From contig CM055265.1 of NCBI GenBank assembly GCA_029237695.1, forward strand, positions 110,844,773 through 110,908,772: a stretch of 64,000 nucleotides of DNA. The letters are read 5' to 3'. Position numbers and translations under genes: made by a program. Shown piece after piece: positions 21,527 to 31,959 of the stretch (its first letter is position 1; every line of letters begins with the position of its first letter). The notes under the pieces are model-generated. The model ran no database searches, had not been told where the DNA came from, and saw nothing but the letters and a program-made list of their open reading frames with translations. The DNA is from Conchocele bisecta. Taxonomy: Eukaryota; Mollusca; Bivalvia; Lucinida; Thyasiridae.

Positions 21527-22075
21527 GATCCAGATAAGGTGCGTAATGGCTTAGTTTACCCACTTATTTTAGCAGAATATGCATCGATTATCAAAAGTGG
21601 GAGTACAAAATACTCGCAGCAATGTGAAAATACTCATTGTTTCAAATAGTAGTGAAAATACGGTAATACACATGAACATTTACTTAGTGGAGCCGCAAAA
21701 AGAGTGTTTGCTTTTTGCAGCTCAAATAAGAATTTTTTTTAATTTTATCTCTTTGCATGCTAGCGGCGAAAATATCCGCCAAACAAATTAAGAGTATATG
21801 TTTTATTTCTCTCTGTAAATATGTCTTGAAATTTCATTAGAATTTTGTCCTCTAATGAAATTCCAAGACATATTCATGACATTTACAAGGAGAAATAAAA
21901 GAAAATATAATGAATTGTCATCTGCTATTGTTGAAATATTTATAGCCCACAAATTTCCCAGCATGCAAAGAGTTAAAGGATGAAAATTAATAATACATTT
22001 GTAAAAGTAAAATATGCATTGAATTTGAAATACGGGGGTATAATACTCTTTAGATACAAAACTTATCTGGAGCTC
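21527..22075. repeat. Inverted-repeat element with 'CCAGATAAGGTGCG' ends, containing a T4 MITE
   Basis: AGATCCAGATAAGGTGCGTA at the left and AACTTATCTGGAGCTCT at the right; related to families P and B. The inner segment 21739-21976 is a separate palindromic element. The right end lies about 10 nt from the splice donor of the exon at 22091. Confidence 0.65.
21739..21976. mobile_element. TTAA-ended palindromic MITE, family T4
   Basis: Left TTAATTTTATCTCTTTGCATGC, right CAGCATGCAAAGAGTTAA. Centre TTTCATTAGAATTTTGTCCT followed by CTAATGAAATTCCAAGACAT and AAGGAGAAATAAAAG, again the shared cassette. TTAA at both ends is visible, the left one within an A/T run. Confidence 0.6.
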
Positions 22076-22090
22076 TCCGCAAAGCACCCA

Positions 22091-22341
22091 CCTGCTGTAG
22101 GCTCTGCCACTCGGTGACCTTCAGATGACCCCGCGGACTGACACGTAGCTGTCGGCTTAAGGGCCCCGAGGGCCGAGTCCGCATCGCCGTGAGACTGATC
22201 GAGAAAATCCGCCGGCGTGTCCGGTTCATCGAGTTCGTCGAAGTCAGAGTCATCGCTGATAACAGAGAAAGATCGCAGAAACTGCACGGTTGTGTTACGA
22301 ATACCTGCGCTGTCATCCATAAGTGGTTGCTGTTCACCCAT
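22091..22341 (-). CDS. Candidate first coding exon of an unidentified host gene
   Basis: On the minus strand ATG at 22341 opens 83 codons to CAG|GTGGGT, a consensus 5' splice site at 22091/22090, leaving phase 2. The peptide begins MGEQQPLMDDSAG and has an acidic stretch (SDDSDFDELDEPDTP). It has no low-complexity or repeat character and is GC/CpG-richer than its surroundings, unlike nearly everything else here. I do not recognise the protein; an acidic, soluble N-terminal tail is all that can be said. Later exons should lie leftwards (below 22090) but none was identified. The start context (CTTATGG) is not strong, so a start further upstream remains possible. A MITE begins about 15 nt inside the putative intron. 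The plus-strand frame over the same bases looks like a shadow. Confidence 0.5.
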
Positions 22342-22798
22342 AAGTTTGTATGTGAGTGTTGCCTGCCTGTCAGCGCACAGAGTCAGCTATTGATTAACGG
22401 CGAGGCTCCTTGTAACAGCTTTCAAGCATTCTCCTTGAAAACGTGTTTTTGTGTTCCCATTGCACTCTTTTTCATTACATCGTCACAAAATATCTGCAAT
22501 TACGTATGATCCAGTGTTTGTCGTATGCAAGCCAGCTGGGTTTTTTGGCGGTCGGCTGTTCTCCGTTTTACTTCTGAGAGTTGTTTTATCGTGTTTTATA
22601 ATGCTGTTTATGTTAGAATAACTATTGTTTACACAGGTGTAATTCCAATAATACTTATCATGGTAACCAAATATTGTTGTGATATTTTTCATGTCAATTT
22701 GTCTTGTTTTGGCCGCACATGCAAATCATCTCCATTCTCATGTATTGTCAAAACAGGTTTTTGTTAAGAACAGTGCAAAATAAAAATGAATTCAGCAT
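22342..22798. other. Upstream flank of the candidate exon, no repeat recognised
   Basis: No repeat family of the window was recognised here, which is unusual for this locus and fits a host promoter/5' UTR region. No TATA box could be assigned with confidence. Confidence 0.35.
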
Positions 22799-23015
22799 TT
22801 AACACTTACACCACTATCTTAATTTTTTGTCCTGTGCTGTTTATTTTCTTTTTTCCATTTTTATCATCAAAAACATGCTTTGCCAGATATTGTAAGAATT
22901 TTTTTTGACTTGCTTTGACAGGGATGACAGCGCTTTAGAATCATATTGAGAAATAAGGCAAGATATAAAAGCAACAGCAGATGACAATTGTAGTGTGTAG
23001 CGGTCTAAGGGTTAA
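22799..23015. mobile_element. TTAA MITE, family T1, shortened copy
   Basis: TTAACACTTACACC at the left, AGCGGTCTAAGGGTTAA at the right; the centre is deleted (TTAGAATCATATTGAGAAATA), so the palindrome is asymmetric. Confidence 0.75.
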
Positions 23016-23204
23016 GTGCTAATTAAATTTTGTCGTCTGCGGTAAATGTTAAATTTTCAATATTTCTCGACAAAAACCTGTTTTGACAGCACACGAGTGG
23101 AGACGATTCTCATGTGCTGTCAAAACCGTTTTTCGTTAAGAATTAAGGCAAAACTGACAACAACAGCAGATGACAATTTCTGTCTCCAGTGTAGTGAGGG
23201 TTAA
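23012..23204. mobile_element. TTAA palindromic element, family T5, sharing its TTAA with the T1 copy
   Basis: From the TTAA that ends the previous MITE to GAGGGTTAA (23201-23204). Arms AAAAACCTGTTTTGACAGCA and TGCTGTCAAAACCGTTTTTC surround GAGTGGAGACGATTCTC. Related to T1 (GTCGTCTGC, GACAGCAC) but distinct. Confidence 0.65.
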
Positions 23205-23316
23205 TGTACTTAAAAGTGAACGCATTTTTAATGCATGTAAATGAAACCAAAGATGGCAGAATTAATGTATGCTGTGTGGAGATATTTTCTTCTAAATATA
23301 TGAAAATTTACATACA

Positions 23317-23658
23317 ACAAGAAATACGTCCGTCGAACGCGGATGCCACCTGCAGCATATTTGAGAAACTGTGACAAAGTGGTTAACCGAAAAGTGTGAC
23401 GGATGGACAGACAGGACGGGACGGACGGACGGACGGACGTTCTTACATTACTATACTTATGTGGCTTATCACATGTTAAATATTAGCCACATAAAACGAT
23501 TTTTAGCCACATAAAACGATTTTTTAGGTGGCTAATTGTAACCAACCCTATCCTTTACCAAGTCCATAACACTGTGGGGCTAGCCACATAAGTACCCTAA
23601 TGTGTGCCCGGACGGACGGACGGACGGACGGACGGACGGACAGACGGATGGACAGATG

Positions 23659-23690
<32 letters not shown>

Positions 23691-23740
23691 AACGGTCCAA
23701 ACACTATATGCCACCCGTTTCTTCGAAACCCGGTGGCATA
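23317..23740 (+). mobile_element. Helentron-like element with (ACGG)n and an embedded palindrome
   Basis: ACAAGAAATACG, small hairpin TCCG/CGGA, then GGATGCCACC; an (ACGG)n tract on both sides of a palindromic insert (23445-23603); (ACAG)n; and a 3' hairpin TATGCCACCCGTTTC/GAAACCCGGTGGCATA. The 5' ATGCCACC and 3' GGTGGCAT are exact complements. Host flanks ACATACA and AAAAGTGCAGATCCTGA match the unoccupied ACTTGCAAAAAGTGCAG at 2756, giving A/A insertion without duplication. Confidence 0.78.
23445..23603. repeat. Palindromic insert between two (ACGG)n tracts
   Basis: Arms ACATTACTATACTTATGTGGCT and, from the other strand, ACATTAGGGTACTTATGTGG. Three further AGCCACATA / TGTGGCT words occur inside, plus ACCCTATCCTTTACC. 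The insert lies between CGGACGTTCTT and GTGCCCGGACGG. A relative with different arms lies at 62683-62797. Confidence 0.7.
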
Positions 23741-23760
23741 AAAAGTGCAGATCCTGATGA

Positions 23761-24152
23761 CAGGGCTCCAGATTAAGGAATTAGTAATTGAGTATTGTTA
23801 CTCCATCATTTCTGAAGCAATTGGGTATTTCAAAATCTTAATTGGGTAAAATTAAATCACACTACTGTTTACACATCAACAGCAGCAATTATTGAATAGT
23901 TTGTTTCGAAATGAAAACATATCTTGGCATTTCATGAGAATTGTCTCCTTGGAGACAATTCTAATGAAATACCAAGATGTGTTTTCATGGAAAAATAAGA
24001 AAAATATTGGTGGTCTGTTTATTGTTTTCTGCAGCAAGATAACGGTACCACAAATGTTCTCATTGCTTTTTGATAACCGCCACTTCTGATTTCAATTGGG
24101 TTTTGGGCAATTTTAATTGGGTATTTACGCAAATACGCAGCTTATCTGGATA
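23761..24152 (-). repeat. Family P inverted-repeat element, copy 4 (inverted)
   Basis: CAGGGCTCCAGATTAAGGAA to AAATACGCAGCTTATCTGGA. Central palindrome GAATTGTCTCC/GGAGACAATTC with AATGAAATACCAAGATGTG. Confidence 0.75.
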
Positions 24153-24430
24153 TATACTGCTTACAAACGCCACTATAGAGGGATGCAGTGTTGAAATGTT
24201 TAAACAAAGTATGTATTTGTTGTGACAGTTAAGATTGACAGGTTGATTGAATGGAGTTTTATATCTGTTCAATTTTTTAAAGGCCCAACTGAAATTACAA
24301 TAAACTTCGAGCATAAAAACCACAATTTATGTATCCTGATCTGGTGCCAAGTGTCCTAACCACACCCACCACGTGGTCCTAGGTGTGACTCCTGCTACAT
24401 ACATGTACACTCACATCCTCTATCCAATAA
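24153..24430. other. Short spacer without a recognised feature
   Basis: A weak fit to SINE-like text (GATCTGGTGCCAAGTGTCC...CCTAGGTGTGACTCC) around 24338-24390; no gene. Confidence 0.4.
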
Positions 24431-24980
24431 CAGAGCTTCAGATAAGCTGCGTATTTGCTTAACCCTTTCCCTGTTTTGCGATATTTCGACTCTTCCAAAT
24501 CGAAAACATCTGAATAAAAGAATCAAATGCTGGGTCAAATGGTGGTTAAATTATCTGATAGAGTTGAAAACATTGTGGGAAAAGGAGAAATTGCTTGTTA
24601 CAAGCAATTTCTCCTTTTCCCACAATGTTTTCTAAAGACATCTTCTGCAGAGGCGTGAAAAGTCGTCTCTATCAGGGAAAGGGTTAAATACCCAATTAAA
24701 ATTGCCAAAAACCCAATTGAAATCAGAAGCAGTGAGTATCAAAAAGCAATAAAAAAAATGTGGTGCCTTTATCATACTGCAGAAAACAATAAACCGACCA
24801 CAAATATAGCACGTTTTTCTTATTTTTCCATGAAAACATGTTTTCAGTTAGAAGCAAACTATTCAATAATTGCTGTCTGCTGATATGTAAACAGCAGTAT
24901 TTTGAAATACCCAATTGTTTCAGAAATGATGGAGTGACAATACTGATTACTCAATTACTAATTCCTTATCTGGAGCACTG
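24431..24980. repeat. Family P inverted-repeat element, copy 5, with a nested T2 MITE
   Basis: CAGAGCTTCAGATAAGCTGC to TTCCTTATCTGGAGCACTG. The T2 MITE at 24459-24687 sits in GTATTTGC-TTAA-ATACCC, which is uninterrupted in copy 1 (about 2884) and copy 2 (about 10075). Confidence 0.85.
24459..24687 (+). mobile_element. TTAA-ended palindromic MITE, family T2, copy 1
   Basis: TTAACCCTTTCCCTG...GGGAAAGGGTTAA. Centre AAAAGGAGAAATTGCTTGTT/ACAAGCAATTTCTCC, arms ACATTGTGGG/CCCACAATGT. The TTAA of the host is present at both ends, a direct demonstration of TTAA duplication. Confidence 0.9.
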
Positions 24981-25142
24981 CAATAACAAAATATTATTAT
25001 TATCATGACCTGGAGACTAAATCAATTATCTGTTGATTACTTTTGAACTGTCTCAAAGAAAATATTCAAATAAGATGCCACAGAATATATGTACTGCAAA
25101 ATATTAGAATATGTTTAATGAAATAATATGAATTAACATGAA

Positions 25143-25760
25143 ACTAGAAAATTGTTTGTAAAAGAAAATGGCACCACTGTTGAGCATTCATGAATACGTT
25201 TGGAGAAAAAATTATTTTGAGAGTCGAAAAAGGGGCATAACTGCGGATGGAAGGGTGGGACAGTGAAAATGTTTACGTTACGAACTCCTGCACTTAATGG
25301 TTGGAATGTATACCGAGTATGAAAAGAATCGGCCAAAAACTATAGAAGTAGTTCACCCTACAAGGAAAAAACAAATGTTCAGAGTCGAAAAAGGCACATA
25401 ACTGCGGATGGATCAGTGGGACCGGGAAAATGTTTACGTTATGCACTCCTGTATTTGATGGTAGGGATGTATACCGAATATGAAGAGAATCGTACAAAAA
25501 TTGTAGAAGTAGTTTGCCGGACAAGGAAAAAAATATATTTACAGAGTCGAAAAAGGGGTATAACTCTGGATGTACATGTATCAGTGGAACAGCAAAAATA
25601 TTTACATTACGCTCTCCTGCACTTGATGGTACGGCTGTATATCGAATATGAAGAGAATCGGCCAAAACCTGTAGAAGTAGTTCACCGGACAAGGACAATT
25701 GTCTACTGACAGACGGACGGACAGGGTAAAGTTTAAACACTGTATGCCACCGACAACTTA
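25143..25760 (+). mobile_element. Helentron-like element, 3' hairpin incomplete
   Basis: ACTAGAAAATTG start with TGGCACCAC near 25170; tandem repeats of about 170 bp with GAGTCGAAAAAGGGGCATAA, TGCGGATGG, GTTTACGTTA, AGAAGTAGTTCACC (about 25221, 25381, 25544); then ACAGACGGACGGACAGG and ACTGTATGCCACCGAC. The right arm GGTGGCATA expected at the 3' end is absent, so the copy is 3'-truncated. Long open minus-strand frames come from the repeat. Confidence 0.6.
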
Positions 25761-25875
25761 ATAATAAACAGTTACCGAAACACGATTTTGACATTTCAGT
25801 AGTTTTCTAAGTACATGTAAGTGATCCAGTATAATTTGAAAGAATGTCACGATTTCAAAATCAATCTTATAACTG

Positions 25876-25984
25876 CGAGAGTGTAAAGTTACAATATACG
25901 GCATTGATTGTCGTAAGTTACGACAATCAATGCTGGATATTGTTACCTGAATGTTGTACGCGAATTGTAACTTTACACTCTTGT
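25876..25984. repeat. 109-bp palindrome
   Basis: GAGAGTGTAAAGTTACAATA / TTGTAACTTTACACTC outer arms and GCATTGATTGTCGTAA / TTACGACAATCAATGC inner arms; the left and right intervening segments are only partly paired. Confidence 0.8.
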
Positions 25985-26200
25985 ACGACTGGCAACATTG
26001 TACCAGACTATTGGAATAAGATGGTTAGCACAATAACTTTGTGGGGGTCCTCTACACAGCTAGTCATGAAATATTCATTTCCGTGTGTGCATAGTGTTTC
26101 ACGCAGCATATTTTCGCATGGTGCCATGCCATGCTTGAATTTGGTGGAGCCATGCTGCCCACCTCCCCAACATCAGCACCCACCATCACACCACCCCCAA

Positions 26201-27394
26201 ACAAGAGGGCCATGATGGCCCTAATTCGCTCACCTGACTCCATGAACACCAGACGAGAATGTGACATTGAGTTCATATGTTTTAAAAAAATTGTGCTATT
26301 TTTAGATGGCGGTCATCTTGGATTAAGCGATGACTCATTTTACCAAATCTGAAAATGCTTCACCCAAGGATCTGAACTTCCTATGAAGTTTGGCCAGCAT
26401 CGGCAATGTGGTTCCTGAGAAAAAGACGTTCAAAATCTCGAATAAATGGACCTTTTGGTGGCCATCATGGATGACATAATCATCCGATTCCGACAAATAT
26501 TGCATTAGAGCAATCGCCTCATCTATACCTTCAATTTGATATATGACATGAGCATATTCGGTCAAAAATAAAATTTGATCCCAATTTGACACCACGGGCC
26601 ACGCCCATTTTTGACCCCGGGGTCACCATTTTCACAACTTTGAAAGAGCATTGTACATCGATCATTCCTACGAAGTTTAGTCAAAATCCGGCTAGCGGTT
26701 CATGAGAAGAAGATTTTTTAAGAATTTATGCTATTTTTAAACGGCTGCCATCTTGTATTAGCGATGACCTCCATTTTAACAAATCTGAAAAGGCTTCACC
26801 CATGGACCATAACTTTTAAGTTTGGCTACCATGGGCCAAGCGGTTCATGTGAAGAAGAATTTTGAAATCTCTAATAAAAGAACAACTTTTTGACCTTTCG
26901 TCGGCCATCTTGGATGACATAACCATCCGATTTCGACAAAAAATGCACCAGAGTGATCGCCTCATTGATACCTTCAATTTGATATATGACATGACCATAT
27001 CCGGTCAAAAATAAAATTTGACCCCAATTTGACCCCACGGGCCACGCCCATTTTTGACCCCGGGGTCACCATTTTAACAACTTTGAAAGAGCATTGTACA
27101 TCGATCATTCCTACCAAGTTTTGTTGAAATCCGGTTGGCGGTTCTTGAGAAGAAGATTTTTGAAGAATTTGTGCTATTTTTAGACGGTGGCCATCTTGGA
27201 TTACGTAATGACGTCATTTTAACAATTTTGTAATCCCCCTACCTAAGGACCATGACCATGAAGTTTGATGACTATAGGCCCAATGGTTACCGAGGAGAAG
27301 ACGTTTGAAAATGTTCATGGACGACGGACGACGACGACGACGACGGACACATTGCGGTAACAATAGCTCACATGAGCTTTGCTCAGGTGAGCTA
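26201..27394 (+). mobile_element. Helentron-like element, family H2, 1.2 kb
   Basis: ACAAGA, hairpin GGGCCATGATGGCCC, then TTCGCTCACCTG; about 440-bp repeats (ATTTTTGACCCCGGGGTCAC, GCCATCTTGGAT, CCTTCAATTTGATATATGAC); GACGACGACGG tract at 27320-27345; 3' hairpin TAGCTCACATGAGC/GCTCAGGTGAGCTA. The 5' GCTCACCTG and 3' CAGGTGAGC are exact complements. A longer copy is at 53870-55947. No coding capacity; open frames on the minus strand are repeat readings. Confidence 0.85.
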
Positions 27395-27584
27395 ATAAAA
27401 AAAGAGTAAAATTTTATTTTTTTATAACATTACAAATTTGCTCAGACACCATTAGACATTATTATCATTATTTTCAAAGTTCTCACCATGCCCTTTTTAT
27501 TCGAGAGCTAGCGAAGGATGATACAACCAACATCCAAATTTGAGGTCTTCACTAGTTGTAAATGCCATAGGCATATCTCTAATC

Positions 27585-28045
27585 ACATTAGAGAAATGGG
27601 CCGAATCGCTTTTGTGATCAGCCACAATCTGATCAGGGTGTACACCATTCGCCATTCAGTCAGTGAAACACCTGTTAACCCTTACACCGCTATATTAATG
27701 TTTTTGCCGTCTGCTGTTTATTTTCTGTTTTCCATTTTTATCATCAAAAACATGCCTTGACAGCACTTTAGAATAATTTACAACATGCTTTGACAGCACT
27801 TTAGAATAATTTACAACATGCTTTGATAGCACCATTGGAAATGATTCTGAAGTGCTGTCAAACCATGTTTTTTTTTAGAAATAAGGAAAGATATAAAAGC
27901 AAAAAGCAACAGCAGACGACAATTGTTATGTGTAGCGGTCTAAGGATTAAGCCTTTACCTAACAGTGCAGATCCTAATCAGACTGCAGAAGAGTACTAGT
28001 AAATATGCAGTTAGACTGACAACAAAAGCCATAAGCCCCATTTCT
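27585..28045. repeat. Family R-like sequences flanking a T1 MITE
   Basis: GATCAGCCACAATCTGATCA, GTGTACACCATTCGCCATTC and GTGAAACACCTG on the left; CAGTGCAGATCCTAATCAGA on the right of the T1 copy. The two parts are not a simple continuation, so rearrangement or two adjacent R fragments are both possible. Confidence 0.5.
27675..27950. mobile_element. TTAA MITE, family T1
   Basis: TTAACCCTTACACCGC ... AGCGGTCTAAGGATTAA, with a direct duplication of ACTTTAGAATAATTTACAAC in the left arm that lengthens this copy. Confidence 0.82.
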
Positions 28046-28435
28046 CCATAAACACACACACACACTATCAAATCTATGAATCAATGTTCCACTATAGTAT
28101 GAAATATTACATCCAAGTCACTAACACCAAAGTTTATTGCTTCCACTACCTACAATTCGAATAACAATATATTACAGCACAGTAATAGCCAGGGAAATAT
28201 ACCTAATCTCATCTTCTAAACTAATCTAAATGTCAGCCACAGAAGCAAATGAGAATCACAGAAATGCTAGATAAATAACACACAATACTCAATAGTGGTT
28301 AAGCTAGTTTTTATTGCATTTCATTCGTTCTGGCCACGTCGATATACGTGAATGAGTTTAGTGTCCAAGCTAAGGTCAAATAGAGATAGGACTTTAATTT
28401 CGTGCCTCATCCAAAAGAGCAGTCAGTTGGAAATA
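28046..28435. other. AT-rich sequence with a short SINE-like fragment
   Basis: CA-rich run (ACACACACAC) at 28054-28066 and a fragment resembling the SINE body near 28376-28430 (GACTTTAATTTCGTGCCTCA, TCCAAAAGAGCAGT). No gene recognised. Confidence 0.45.
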
Positions 28436-28663
28436 TTAACCCTTTCCCTGATAGACAACTTTTCACTCCTCTGCAGAAGATGTCTTTTGAAAACATTGTG
28501 GGAAAAGGAGAAATTGCTTGTAACAAGCAATTTCTCCTTTTCCCACAATGTTTTCTACTCTATCAGATAATTTAACCATCATTTGACCCAGCATTTGATA
28601 TCTTTTATTCAGATGTTTTGGATTTGGACGAGTCGAAATATCGCAAAACTGGGAAAGGGTTAA
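28436..28663 (-). mobile_element. TTAA-ended palindromic MITE, family T2, copy 2 (inverted)
   Basis: TTAACCCTTTCCCTGATAG ... CTGGGAAAGGGTTAA. The perfect central palindrome AAAACATTGTGGGAAAAGGA ... TTGTAACAAGCAATTTCTCC is shared with copy 1 in the opposite orientation. Confidence 0.88.
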
Positions 28664-29080
28664 AGTTAGTATTTTTTACGTGGTGGAGAGCAGCAAAGTC
28701 GATAGAGACAAAATTAATATTTTTTTATTATTCATTCATAAAAGTACAGGTAATATGTGAGTGAGTGTGGCTACCATGTGAACTATCTCATATTTAATTT
28801 TAGATGAGGGTCAGAGGATACGAGGGTATGTGTATTATTGAAGATGAATCCATTTTTAGAATCCCTTAGAAATTAGAATGCTGGGAACGGAAACTGTCAG
28901 CTGCTGTTGTTTTATATTTGGCCTTCTTTCTCAACTAAAACATGGTTTGAGAGCAATTTAGAATCATTTCCATAAACACTTGTAAAAATTTGGTGATTGG
29001 TAAAAAATATTTATATTGCAAAATAAGTATTTATTTTTCAGTACTACATATAAACATTGTTACTAAATATTTTATTTAAA

Positions 29081-29330
29081 TTAACCCGTAGACCGCTCCT
29101 CACAACAATTGTCGTCGGCTGTTGCTTTTATATCTTGACTTATTTCTTAATAAAAACATGGTTTGACAGCACTTCAGAATCATTTCCAATGGAAATGATT
29201 CTGAAGTGCTTACAAAGCATGTTGTAAATTATTCTAAAGTGCTGTCAAAGCATGTTTTTGATGATGAAAATGGAAAATAGAAAATAAACAGCAGACGACA
29301 AAAAAATTAAGATAGCGGTCTAACGGTTAA
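29081..29330 (-). mobile_element. TTAA MITE, family T1 (inverted)
   Basis: TTAACCCGTAGACCGC ... AGCGGTCTAACGGTTAA; centre CATTTCCAATGGAAATG, arms AGCACTTCAGAATC/GATTCTGAAGTGCT. Confidence 0.85.
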
Positions 29331-29684
29331 TTATACTAGCGTGTATTATGGGAACTTCTTTAAAATGTGGTATTTTTTAAATTATCATTTCACAACTAAA
29401 AATAAAGAACTGTCACAATTTTTTCTTACTGGTACATGTGTAGAGAAAATACCAATTATGCCAAACAAAATTATCTCCCCTACTTATCACCGTTTCTGAT
29501 AGCATGTATTTGAATATAACGCATATACTGTGGAATGTGATCAAATAGAATAGTGTGATTGATTGATATATCCTCTGTGACCTAATTACCGGTGTATACT
29601 AAATACCGGTGATAGCCGAGGAATCCGAAAATTAAAAAGTTCAGTCATCGGCGCTAACATCATAGATTGTTGGCATGTATTGAT
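29331..29684. other. AT-rich sequence without a recognised feature
   Basis: No convincing exon or repeat family in this stretch. Confidence 0.45.
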
Positions 29685-29833
29685 CAGGGATTCCGCTGGG
29701 GAAAATAAAAAAATTACCACTTCAAAAAAAAATAAAACAATTTGCGATAAAAAATTACAATTTTCGAGAAAAAAAAATCCAATTTTCGAGAAAAAAAAAT
29801 CCAATTTTCGAGAAAAAAACCTCGGAATCCCTG
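29685..29833. mobile_element. CAGGGATTCC-ended MITE with 6-bp target duplication
   Basis: CAGGGATTCCGCTGGGG at the left, CTCGGAATCCCTG at the right, flanked on both sides by ATTGAT. The interior has three copies of AATTTTCGAGAAAAAAA. Related element at 47253-47428. CAGGG termini suggest hAT, but the visible duplication is 6 bp rather than the usual 8. Confidence 0.75.
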
Positions 29834-31194
29834 ATTGATGCTAACGGACACATAAAAAAATGTGCATTAAATTTTGCATTAAGGACACGTTCTATATCTG
29901 AACACCGTTTGATTCAAAGATAATTGCTTCTTAATGTGATGGAATATATGTATAACATATATGTGAACACTACCTTGTTACTGTATCCCATACAGCATAT
30001 GGAGTGGCGAACTCGGCAATCTCTGTGTGTTCAAGCCATCAGCCACTTTCACCTCTTATGGTGTTGGACACAAAACGCAAATATGAAGTAGAACATATAA
30101 TGTAGTTAATCAAATGTAGAAACGCCAGGAGAACGGACTCCTATCAATTATATTACACCAAACAGTAAAATATGTCAGTTTTCTGGACAGATTTGTGCAT
30201 GTGTTTTTATCAAGATGAACCACAATTATAAATAACCTCATACACAGAAAATCACACAGTGTATCATTTTTACCTGGCAAACCACACAACACATACCATA
30301 TATACCCACTACTGTACTCTGTTATTAGCTAAAAATCCAGTCACATGTAAGCAGTTACCTGAGTGTATTGTCGCTGGTGTCTACTTATCTAGTATGCGAG
30401 TAAATATGGCTTTAACTATGGGTAACGTGTGCACCAACAATGGACTGTGCATCAGATTGAAAAGTTTACACATCAAAATTTAATTTGGAGATTGATGGGA
30501 GAAATGCTCAGATATCTCGGTTTTTGTATAGTTTGCTGGCATAATATTTATAGCACATCATTGTCATATCTGTCTATGATGTATTGCACAAAGTTTTATT
30601 TGGTTTACTGTCATATTATTGGCAGCATGTGTCAAACGCACAAAGTGGTGAAACTGTACGATGGCTTGTACATACAAAGATGGCGGAGATGGCAACTCAA
30701 TGTACCATATAGTATACAGTAAAAAGACAATATTCACATATGTTATATTCAAATATCACATCACTCTTATGAAGCAATTATCATTGAAGCCGAGTGTATA
30801 CATCTATGTCATACTACCTTAAGCATTTGTTTTCTACAAAAATACAAGTTTGTTTAACAATCTGAAATCGCTCTATAAACTTGCCAACAGGTGCTCATAA
30901 GATTACATCATATTTTGTAAAATACTTGCTTTAATTGTTATCTACTGGTGATAATATGTCACAGGACATGCGCAAAACGGATTTGCTGCTTTACGGCAAC
31001 ATTCATCGTAGGTTGATGTGTGATGATTTTACAACAGTCACAGATTATTAGTTAACGATAGACAGCAAAATTTCAGATGGTGCTACATAGACTTTCATCT
31101 CTTTTAAATTCCTATCAACCAGTGTATTGCCGTTTGCTTTTTTATTCACATACAAGAAGGTGCAGATGTATCAAATGAATGCATTGTATTCATA
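29834..31194. other. 1.4 kb of AT-rich sequence, no feature recognised
   Basis: No tandem array, long palindrome or splice-bounded exon recognised. Short frames on both strands (60-100 codons) look random in composition. The longest repeat-poor stretch of the middle of the window. Confidence 0.5.
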
Positions 31195-31735
31195 ACAAGA
31201 GTGCCGCCGTAAGTCACAAAATACGTCCGTTACAGATGGGCCAGACAACGAAATGTGAAGCTGTTACCAAGGCAAGAAACAATACTGAGAATTTGAAACT
31301 CTATAGCATTATTTCTTCCTCTCATTGTGCTGAACAGGTATACTAATTTAGGTAGAGATGTGTAAAGTAGAAATTATATAGAATTGGATACAAAAATGTG
31401 GAAAAAATGGCCAAGTTTAAAATGTGATATTTTGGTTAAAAAATACTTTTTCGGCATAAAAACACGAAGGTGCACATCTTCAATATGTGTAGAAGACGTG
31501 TGCATAGTTTCAGATCGATTGACTGAACGGTTTCAGAGGAGTTGTGTACACAAACTCTGTACCCTATATAGAATTGTATAGAAAATGTAGAAAAAATGGC
31601 TAAGTTAAAAAGGTGATATTTTTGCTAAATAAATACGTTTTCGGCATAAAAACCCAAGGTGCACATCTTCAATATGTGTAGAAAGCGTGTGTATAGTTTC
31701 AGATCGATTGACTGAACGGGTTCAGAGCAATGTGA
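31195..31735 (+). mobile_element. 5' part of a Helentron-like element with two about 190-bp repeats
   Basis: ACAAGAGTGCCGCCGTAAGT and AAAATACGTCCGTTACAG (compare AAATACGTCCGTCG at 23323); two repeats carrying TTTTCGGCATAAAAAC, GGTGCACATCTTCAATATGT and TCAGATCGATTGACTGAACG. No 3' hairpin or (ACGG)n was found, so the element is 3'-truncated. Confidence 0.5.
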
Positions 31736-31959
31736 AAATACACATTGATTTTCAAATGGAGTATTAATGAAAATACTGTAATAAAGTTGTAAATTTAATT
31801 AGTTGAGATGCAAAATACCCTCAGCTTTTGATTGCGTATGAATTTTTCATTTAATTTCTATAAACAATAAAAGCTTCAAATATTTCACAATAGCTACTAC
31901 TGCAGTGCATGTACTACTAGACTAACATGCCATGTCTCTATATCATGTTTAACTTCTAT

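Noticed and set aside
22189..22509. 106-codon plus-strand frame
   Set aside because: Lies opposite the minus-strand exon candidate, which has better composition and a splice donor; the plus frame has neither a recognisable domain nor a donor.
25294..25794. 166-codon minus-strand frame
   Set aside because: It reads through the roughly 170-bp tandem repeats of a Helentron-like core; the peptide repeats itself every unit.
26335..27000. Similar minus-strand frames of 60-97 codons here and at 54006-55543
   Set aside because: They are the same 440-bp repeat unit of H2 translated several times; they keep no independent coding signal and vary in frame between units.
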